A DNA stretch of 64,000 bases from Romanomermis culicivorax (lineage: Eukaryota; Nematoda; Enoplea; Mermithida; Mermithidae). Shown here piece after piece: positions 56,396 through 64,000 of the stretch. The notes under the pieces were generated by a model, which did not search any database, was not told where the DNA came from, and was given only the letters and a program-made list of their open reading frames with translations. The position numbers were made by a program, and so were the translations under genes. Location: assembly GCA_963922205.1 (NCBI GenBank), contig CAWUHX010000346.1, positions 186,001-250,000 of the forward strand, read 5' to 3'. The stretch's first letter is position 1. Every line of letters begins with the position of its first letter.

Positions 56396-57834
56396 TGTCA
56401 CATTAACTGAAATTGGGGGCCATGTCACATTAAGTAGATTGGTGATCAGTCACATTGATGGGAAAACCCATACCATATCCCATAGGCAATATGGCCATGA
56501 CACTGTAGGTGGCATGCTGTGACCCTGTGGGGTGGCTCCATTAATGGTTTCAGTTCGGGAACTTAACCCAGCTGGTACTACCACAGGTAAACCTATGGTG
56601 TACCTTGGCCTTGTCCTAGGGTTATGCTGTAGAATAATAGACAACGCAGCCGGGTCAGGGATGCCAATCCCTAGTCCTCACTCACTGGGAATGAGGGACG
56701 GTGCCATTCGAAGAATGGCATACTGTAGGGGACCCGATTGTTAACCTAAATCCTCTTATTGGCCCTGACCTTAAGGGTCTGAGGGCTTTCTCAACTGAGG
56801 GTACTTCCGAGGAAAACTAGCTTAGGGGAGACTCCCACAAATATACCCTCAACAATAATAACCCCTGAGAAGACTTACTAATCCTCTTCTTAACCTACGC
56901 GGTGATGAGCGACGGGTCCTGGAGGTCAAAGCATGGGGTCCTAGGGACCGCGATGAACGGGTACAAAATCCGAGCGATTCGGCGTGGGGTACTGCAGCTG
57001 CGGATCGGCAGGGGGCGGTATCAAACGTTTCCTCGGCGAGGGCGACGGGGTTCCTGATTAACGGCGATGGGGACAAGTTCCTACGGTTGGGTTACTGTAG
57101 TGGTAACGTATATGAAGGCCGGAGGCGAGAATATGTAAATTTTATTCAACAAGCGGCGAACGCAGTTGACAATAAAACAATATAATAATAATGACGACAG
57201 CAAAACGCAAGACGCAAGGCTAAAACGCAACAACCAATTAGAGTCGAAGACAAGACGAGTCAAGACAGAAAAATGACAAAACATGCCCTTTTAAAGGGCT
57301 CCATAAACTACAGTATGCCTTGGGCGAAGTTAACACTCCCCCAAGCTAACTTCTGCAGCGGAAATCGTTGCAGAAGATGCCTATGGTCAGATAGACATTT
57401 TCCAGTTCACAACGTTAAGCGTTGGGGCGAGTTTTCACTCTCCATGCTTAACATAGGAACGTCACTAGTGAGAATTTTGAACTAGTCGTTTCATGTTGCG
57501 AAACGTCGCTAGTTTTTACTGATAAGAGGTGCACCTTGTGCTCCAATTACAGTGATGAGCTCGGAGAGCTTATCTCTAACCGAAATTCTTGACTAGCGGG
57601 TACATACTGTAGTCTATGTGTATAACAAAATAACAAATCGAAACGGAAATAAAATGTGTGCAAACGCAACAGAAATAAAACATGAAAAGTACACACATAA
57701 ATTGCATGTGAAAATTATAAAAACGAAACACAAAATTGATGAAAATTACTGTTACACAAAATGTAACGAAAAACATAACGAAAAATTGTGATGTGAATCA
57801 CATGACGTTCGACGAAATTCGTCAGCACGTGACA
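56396..57834 (-). repeat. E3 3' LTR
   Basis: A 1439-bp LTR beginning TGTCACATTAACTG and ending CACGTGACA, followed by CGGCCGTCCTTCGAAAAA as in E2. It keeps the E2-type hairpin with a compensating base-pair change (CGTTTC...GAAACG at 57488-57506 versus CGTTTT...AAAACG in E2). Confidence 0.85.
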
Positions 57835-58296
57835 CGGCCGTCCTTCGAAAAAGGGCTTCCTTGTCCTTGTGCGGCATGTCTGTGGAGGTCAAACGTTCAG
57901 GTGATGGTGATGGCGGGCGGTGGATGGTCCAGTGGTTTTTCGGTGCGTTTTGGCTTGTGGAATTATGTCAATGGTGGGTGGAATTGCTGGCGTCAATTGG
58001 AGATGCCTGGAGTTGCTGACGTCAGTTGATCCGTTCGGTGAAGTTGCCAATTGTCGATTGATTTGTGAAATCTGAAATGAGACTAAAGAAAAATTTTAGG
58101 GGTGAGATATAGGCTATTGCACGGATGCGCCTGTGATGTGAGGCAATACCCTAGTTTAGATGCATTGATCGCTGCTCATTCTCTTCTTTACACTGCTATT
58201 CCAGCATGGAACAGGAGTGGGTATTCTGTGAGGGGCACGGCGGTCCTTCGGAAAAGGAAGACCCTGTCTGTAAGTAAAGAAGAGAAGAGCCATTGA
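57835..58296 (-). other. E3 3' untranslated segment
   Basis: Homologous to E2 28979-29496. Contains the duplicated GGTCCTTCG-AAAAAGG motif at 57838-57855 and 58241-58256 and one copy of the TAGGCTATTGCACGGATGCG unit (58110). A 60-bp stretch with CTGGCGTCAATTGGAGATGC and GCTGACGTCAGTTG (57987-58027) includes one CRE-like TGACGTCA (58018-58025), echoing the array in the E2 leader. Confidence 0.5.
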
Positions 58297-59811
58297 TTAT
58301 GGGTCGGAGACCTCTGCATCAAGATGTGGGTCAATGAGATCTTGTGTAAAATCTCGGTTTGTTGATGGAATCAACAATGGTGCCATCTTGATGACCTGGG
58401 AAGTGGAAGGTATCTCCTCTTCTTCTGTAGGCTGAGCAGGTGACACGTAGCGTCTAAGCTGGTTGACATGTACAGTGTCTTCTTGGTCAGTCCCAAGTGG
58501 GATAGTGTTATTGGGATATGCCACATTCATTACAAAGTAGGGCCCATCATAAACGGGCAGCAATTTAGGCGTTAGGCCACGTTTGCTGGTTATGCGCAGC
58601 TTGAGCACCTGATCCCCAACTTTGTATGAGACATCTCCTGCCATGCGGTCGTATGACCTGGCATAAGCCGCCTGTGATCTCTCGATTCTGCTCTGGATCA
58701 AGGTCAAGGCATTTGTGAAATGCCGTTTGACCTCCATATCATAAGTAGAAACATCTATGATATGGGCCGAAGGGTTGAATGAGAGCGCCGCATCAACAGG
58801 TAGCATGGGCGTACGGCCATACTTGAGCTCAAAGGGTGAATACCCTGTGGACTCATTCATGCTAATGTTGACGGCGAACACAGAATACGGCAGGTGTTTA
58901 TCCCAATCAGTATGACCTTGGTGGACATACATACGTAACCGTGTAGCTAGCATTTGATTAGCTCTTTCCATTTCTCTGTTTGTCATCGGGTGATAAGCGG
59001 TGGAGTGGATTTCCTTTGTTGAACAAGTGGCAGTGATTTCAGTCATCAGTTTGGATGTGAAATCAGTGCCACAATCAGACTGAAGAATCTGTGGTGCCCC
59101 ATGTCTGCAGACAATTTGTGTGACAAAAAGTTGTGCTATGGTTTGGGCAGTGATGTTGGGAGTAGCAAAAGCTTCAACCCATTTAGTAAAGTAGTCTATA
59201 AAGACTACAATAAAACGGTTTCCACTTTCGCTAGTGGTCATTGGTCCCATACAGTTGACACCGACTGGATGAAATGGCCCAGTAATGGTAATCGGTTTCA
59301 GAGTTGCACGGGTCTTTTGTCTTACGGGTTCATTCCATTGGCAAAGATCACACCGCTGACAAAAGGACTTGACGTCCTCACTGAGGGAAGGCCAGTGGTA
59401 CCTGCGGGCTATAAGCCTCGCGGTACGTTTCACACCAAAGTGTCCAGCAAGAATGTCATTATGGTGAGCCTCAATAATGGTAGTAACCATTGATCGGGGT
59501 ACGACAATCTTGTTGGACTCGCCTGTCCACTTCTGAAGGATGTTATCCAACAGGTGGTAGCCATTAACATCATTCTGATCACCGTAGGGTTCTAGTGACC
59601 TAAGAATGGAGGCTAATTCCGGATCCTCAAATTGAGTTGTGAGAAGGTCATGGTGCTGGGCATCCTGTGATATCTCTGCATAAGACTCAGACCTCGCCAG
59701 GTGCTGCGCACCATCGGTGGTCCTGTTGGATGATCTCGCCAGGCGATGCGCACCATCGGAGATCATTTGAGATGTTCTCGCCAGGTGCTGAGCACCATCA
59801 GAGATCATCAT
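58297..59811 (-). pseudogene. E3 integrase, first catalytic Asp changed
   Basis: A 504-codon stretch aligned with the E2 integrase: zinc-binding HHNDILAGHFGVKR ... FCQRCDLCQ, core with QSDCGTDF and REMERANQ, C-terminal KRGLTPKLLPVYDGPYFV. The first catalytic position reads VGVNCMGP, with Asn (codon 59254-59256) where E2 and E1 have Asp, so strand transfer activity is not expected. The N-terminus has three copies of a ~16-residue repeat (SDGAQHLARTSQM / DGAHRLARSSN / DGAQHLARSES), also seen in E2 with degenerate forms. Upstream it joins RNase H in the same region after a stop. Confidence 0.85.
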
Positions 59812-59922
59812 AATCTCTCCCTCAGGCCTGTATAGGGGAATATCGTCAATACTGTCCCTGACACGGGAATTAGGATCAGGAAGGCGTGGGAATGTGTCAG
59901 CATTACCATTAGACCCACCTTT

Positions 59923-61164
59923 TCACGGCCGAATTGTCAGTTTGAATTCAGCGAGCGCGAGGCCCCACCGAGCTATCCGGGCTGAAGGGTTGGGTTTCTC
60001 CAACACAGCCTTAACAGCAGTGTGATCGGTCTGAACGACCACCTCATATTGAAAGAGGTAAGGTCGAAAGTGCTTGAGGAAATGGACAACAGCGAGAGTC
60101 TCCAACTCCGTAATAGTGTAGTTCTTCTCAGCTGCTGTTAACCCTCTACTGGTGTACACAACAGGATGGTCGTATCCATTACCATCTAACTGGCTCAGAA
60201 CTACTCCTATCCCCCAAATACTTGCATCAGTTTGAAGTATGAAGGATTTTGTAAAGTCCGGATGGGGCAGAACAGGAGAGTTCATGAACAGCCTTCGGAG
60301 TTCATCGAACGCCGCTTGCTGAGGTTTTGACCACAGGAAGGTAACTTCCTTCCGTAAGAGCTTGGTCAGCGGCTCGCTGAGCCGAGCGCAACCAGGGATG
60401 AAATGCCTATAGTAAGACACAAGACCAAGAAAAGACTTGATGTCCTTGGCATTCTGTGGAATGGGTAGATCCTGGATGGCAGCCATTTTGACTTTATCCG
60501 GCTCTAGACCTTTCTGTGAGATATGGTACCCTAGATATTCTACCTCGGAGTGCGAAAACTTGCACTTGCTCAGTCTGAGCTTCATCCCACCTTGACGGAG
60601 ACGCATAAACACATCCGTCAGGCACTCAAGCATCTGGGTGTGAGAGTTCCCGAACACCAAGATGTCATCGAGATAAGTCAATGCCGTGCGCCACTGCAAT
60701 CCTGTGAGAAGCAGGTCCATGAGACATTGAAATGTCCCAGGTGCATTGCAAAGACCAAAAGGCAGATAGTTGAACTCGTAAAGTCCAATAGGCGTGATAA
60801 ATGCCATTTTCTCTTTGTCTGCCTTGGCAATAGGTATAGACCAGTAGGCGTTAGCTTGATCAAGGGTAGTAAAGTATTTCATACTCTTGAGTGTGTCGAG
60901 GATATCATCAATCCGTGGGAGAGGATAAACATCCTTTTTCGTGACCTCGTTAAGACCACCAAAGTCCACACACATCCGGTGTGACCCATTTTTCTTGCAA
61001 ACCAGGACGGTATTGGTAGCCCAGGGTGAGGTACTAGGCCAAATAATGCCTTTTTCCTGGAGTGCTTTGACTTCCTGTATGATGAGATCCTTTTCCTTGG
61101 GCGCGGTGCGGTAAGGGAAATGGCGGACTGGGCGAGCATCACCCGTACTGATCTCGTGGTGCAC
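59923..61164 (-). pseudogene. E3 reverse transcriptase and RNase H
   Basis: A 413-codon open stretch: TNTVLVCKKNGSHRMCVDFG, TLDQANAYWSIPI, LPFGLCNAPGTFQCLMD, YLDDILVF (intact), RNase H with FILQTDASIWGIGVVLSQLD, TELETLAVVHF and VVQTDHTAV, ending at a TGA (59923-59925) just before the last RNase H motif (NADTFPR follows in frame). Compared with E2, the stop corresponds to a CGA codon, a single C-to-T change at CpG. It is connected to PR2 upstream only across a frameshift near 61178. Confidence 0.88.
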
Positions 61165-62378
61165 AAGGTCAGTGGAACCTGTGTGTCCTTTTCATCAATA
61201 GCATAGAGGTCAGTGAATGCGACCAGTAGGTCGAGCAACGCTGTTTTGTCCTGTGAGGAGATATCTGAAGATATCACAGCATTGGCTTCAACCCACTTAT
61301 GGTCAAGAATGGTATCAGACTTGACCGCCGATTCCTGTGAAGAATCAGTGTGCATCTGCACATGACCAATGGTCGTGTGCGGGTAGAGAACCACTGAGTG
61401 TGTACTCGGGTTAACTACCTGTAGGGGTATGCGACCATTAGTCACAGTACTCACAGTACCAGCAAAGTACACACTGCGTTGCTGTCCCAAAAGAGGCTTA
61501 GGAAAGAAAGCTACCTCGGGTACAGTTGCGTATAATGCAGGTACAGGTGTAGTAAATTGTGTCAACGAGCGAGGCTCAAGGACAATCAACTCCTGCAAGG
61601 GTAGTGCCCCATGAGTGGAAGGAGGATTGTGAATGAGCCCCTCACACGGAACCTGAAGTTCCTTGAACTGAAGAAAGGATTTCTCCCAGTTCAAGCTGAC
61701 ACAATTGAACCGCCCGAGGAATTTCGTCCCCAAGACTAGTTCAGCCGAACAATTCTCTTGAACTTGGGCCTGAATCCGTTCAGAGACATCAGCCACTGTC
61801 ACCGTGACGTAGGCAGTGCCTAGCAGTAGAATCAGAGACCCATTGGCTGCTATGGGGCAAGCCCTAGTCTCTGTGAGCACCAAGTCGGGTAACTGAACCA
61901 CCAACTTGTGATCCAGGAGTGAGAAAACTGCTCCTGTATCAATTAGAGCTTTGGCCTCCACCCAATTGTTCAGTAGAACTCTGATATGAGGGTACCTCAT
62001 TTCAGTAGGGTAGAAAGCTGCCACTACATGATCTGGGTCAGGCACGGAGTCATCAAAACTCGACTTTGGCGCATCGGTTCGCCTTGGTATTGGCAAACCA
62101 GTGCGCCGGAGTAATCTTACCAGAGCATAACCAACCGAGGCTTCCGGATCGGTCCCAGGAGTGGGATGAATGTGAACAGTAAGTACATGATCCGATCGTT
62201 CTCCTGAGCTCTGAGTAGCTCCTAATGATTCGACTTCAGCGTCAGAGAGTGGATGCACCTCTAGTACAGGGGATGCAGGGGCATCAGAATCACTAGGCTT
62301 GCGAAAATGGCCTTTCTCTAGTGTGACCGGAGGAGCTCCAGGCGGAGGTTGAGGACAGTTTGACCCTGACCTGGTCAT
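61165..62378 (-). pseudogene. E3 second protease domain (PR2) and linkers
   Basis: The frame runs from 62378. It starts in the Pro-rich linker (PPGAPPVTLEKGHF), has the active site KALIDTGAVFSLLDHKLVVQ and AELVLGTKFLGRF, then the ~150-codon linker that precedes RT. The frame then slips: E3 has two extra bases (GTGTGTCC versus GTGTCC in E2) near 61178, so the RT must be read in another frame. Homologous to 32440-33560 of E2. Confidence 0.82.
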
Positions 62379-62399
62379 AAAGTGACTGCTGGCCCATCT

Positions 62400-63240
62400 A
62401 GAAGAGGTTCAACTCCCTCTGGTTTACCCACGGGATGAGGCAATTGAGGAAGCTCACGAGGGTGACTGAGAAATGGACGAAGTCCTTGATCTGGATCGGG
62501 ACCCCAACCTGTGGGAGGCCCTTGATAGTGAAGGTGTGTTCTCCCACCAGGGTTCGATCTGGTCAATCTCAGCCGCTGTCAAAAGAAGTGGCAGTTCTAC
62601 TGCATTCAATTGACAGACTTGTTGTTGGTAATCAAACGTGATATTCTAAAATTGTTCTAGAAAGTCCAATCCGAGAATCAGATCGACCAGTGCCCAGAAA
62701 GGAGACGTAGTCTTACACACATGGAGATGTATATCCACTCTTGTGTGGGGCTGACAGGTTCCAGGCAACATGATCTCATACGGTCCCGATAGGAGAGTAT
62801 GGACAGCTTTCCCATTGATACTCATCAATGGGTTAAAGTCATGATGTTGCTGGAAAGCCATCCCCTCTTCGGACTTTCTTTAATCAAGGCTTTGTGAAGG
62901 CGTTGACTAATGATGGTACGTGGAAAACCAGTGTCAAGGAAAGCAGGAGTTTCCTTGTGGTCAACCAGTACGACAAAACACGGAGTGATCCTGTCCAACT
63001 GAGTTGGCACATCCTTCTGTACGTAATGAAAACCTATCCAACGCTGAACTTTCCGGAGGAGGTTCAACGGAGAGTATTGGCTAACAAACCAAACCTGTCG
63101 TTTCGGCAGGCGGTAACTGAGGTAATAGGAGATCCCAAGGTAGATGAGAAATCCTGTACTGGCCAGCACTGCCAGCCTGATGAGTGTGTTAAAGATCAAC
63201 TGCACTGGTCACTCAAAAGAGACTGTAAGCCCTGTATGAG
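62400..63240 (-). pseudogene. E3 first protease-like domain (PR1) and env membrane segment
   Basis: Pieces in different frames. 63205-62825 has the membrane span (FNTLIRLAVLASTGFLIYLG), a basic stop-transfer YRLPKRQ, and PR1 active site FLDTGFPRTIIS. 62861-62646 has MSINGKAVHTLLSGPYEIML and VDLILGLDFLEQF. The Ser/Arg-rich linker is mostly lost. This shows the two-protease layout is not peculiar to the E2 copy. Confidence 0.75.
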
Positions 63241-64000
63241 GTTGTGCTGTTGACCAGTAATCACGTGGTTTGCTGCCAGACCAACACCTTCCAGTTAGGC
63301 TTTGATGTCAGTCCCTACCACTGCAACCGCTTGATAAATAGTATCTGGTTGGAGGGATAGACCAGCGGTATAATTTACCAACTGGTTCAAGACTGCTTCA
63401 TTTTGCTCAGTCTTGTAAACGTACTGTTTAAAGAAAGCAAAACTTGAAGGGGTCATCGCCAATTGATCATGAAAGAGCGCAGGAGCGTCAAAGTGTGTGA
63501 CATTGAAGTGCTGTTTCCAGAACAGTTCAAGTGGAATGTGGCTCACATGGACCGTGCCAGACTCAGTAAACCAGCAGGAGCGATTTCAGAAAATCCCCAT
63601 AAAGTGATGGTCACACGGCACTTTTGGACTGAATTTAGTGAGATCTGGGCCACCAGGGGTGGCAAAGGCAAAATAAATGGTACCGCCAACCTGTAGGGGT
63701 AGATACTTGTAACAGTTGTCTCCCACCCCGTACGAATGGTAGACATAAGTGGCGTTGACCTTTTGACACAGCCATATCGTCAGTGCTTCACCGGTAAATT
63801 CCGCCCTCAGATCATTCCTTTGCAGGAATGCCCGGGCTCCTAGTGTAGGGTCAAAACGAAGCAACTGCCAAGTCAGATCAAGGTAGGGTTGAGCCTGAGA
63901 ACACAACTCAAGCCCATGAACCGAAAATTGTTAATTTCCGATTCTTTGATCTGCTGAGCCAGGTAGTTCAGTTTGGCATTGACGGGGTCAGGGACGGAGT
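63241..64000 (-). pseudogene. E3 envelope-like glycoprotein, C-terminal half (partial)
   Basis: Two open pieces, 63906-63586 and 63546-63295, matching the E2 ectodomain: [40 protein letters not shown], then [20 protein letters not shown] and [21 protein letters not shown] frameshift separates them, and a TAA (63295-63297) ends the second before the membrane segment. The N-terminal half is beyond the window. Confidence 0.75.

Larger units (their letters stand above)
56396..64000 (-). mobile_element. E3: third env-upstream Ty3/gypsy element, degraded, cut by window edge
   Basis: Close relative of E2, coded on the - strand. From the 3' end: LTR (56396-57834), untranslated segment (57835-58296), integrase, RNase H and RT, PR2, PR1, membrane span, and part of the env-like ectodomain running off at 64000. 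Breaks: stop at 59923-59925, a 2-bp insertion near 61178 that shifts frame between PR2 and RT, and further stops and shifts in the PR1 and env part (62379 onward). Gag and the 5' LTR lie outside the window. Confidence 0.9.

Overview
The window is animal (metazoan) genomic DNA. It is AT-rich, its host genes have introns with GT..AG boundaries, and most of it consists of transposable elements. Host genes I can support: (1) the 3' half of an FKBP4/FKBP52-type immunophilin with TPR repeats (+ strand, 1-1678, 5 exons); (2) a LAMP-like lysosomal membrane glycoprotein (- strand, about 25224-17460, 5 exons found, with a 6.1 kb intron full of repeats); (3) a two-exon, 65-residue secreted peptide with an eight-cysteine CS-alpha-beta (defensin-like) pattern (+ strand, 44391-45564); (4) a possible short two-exon gene at 51672-51898. 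The phylum cannot be fixed from the sequence. The defensin ending CxCxxC and the transposon load fit an invertebrate.

The main content is three related Ty3/gypsy-class LTR retroelements, all coded on the - strand. E1 (4086-13302) has complete 0.9 kb LTRs with TGTAAC...GTTACA ends and a 4-bp target duplication. E2 (27574-43734) has 1.4 kb LTRs and an 8 kb open frame. E3 (56396 to beyond the right edge) is entered from its 3' end. All three share an odd order: gag (multiple CCHC knuckles), then an envelope-like glycoprotein with C-terminal membrane segment, then protease, RT, RNase H and integrase. The glycoprotein is in frame with pol. In known env-carrying Ty3/gypsy elements and retroviruses, env follows integrase. 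E2 and E3 also carry two successive aspartic-protease-like domains separated by a linker that is Ser/Arg-rich in E2. The E2 leader holds a tandem array of about eleven TGACGTCA/AGACGTCA sites, 65-68 bp apart. All three elements carry inactivating changes.

The remaining repeats are foldback-like. E1 sits inside a ~14 kb element with >1 kb inverted arms (about 1905-3290 and 14835-16015). A second family (copy A 19860-23602, B 48127-51603, C 53427-55056) has terminal arrays of a ~15-bp unit and an internal 97-98-bp minisatellite. Smaller hairpin elements lie at 13480-14790, 19095-19845, 26146-26284 and 48536-48760. A truncated LTR (55057-56395) abuts the E3 LTR head to tail.

Layout: FKBP 3' end (1-1.7 kb); inverted-repeat element holding E1 (1.9-16 kb); LAMP-like gene with foldback A in an intron (17.5-25.2 kb); E2 (27.6-43.7 kb); defensin-like gene (44.4-45.6 kb); foldback B, small gene, foldback C (48.1-55.1 kb); tandem LTRs and E3 (55.1-64 kb).
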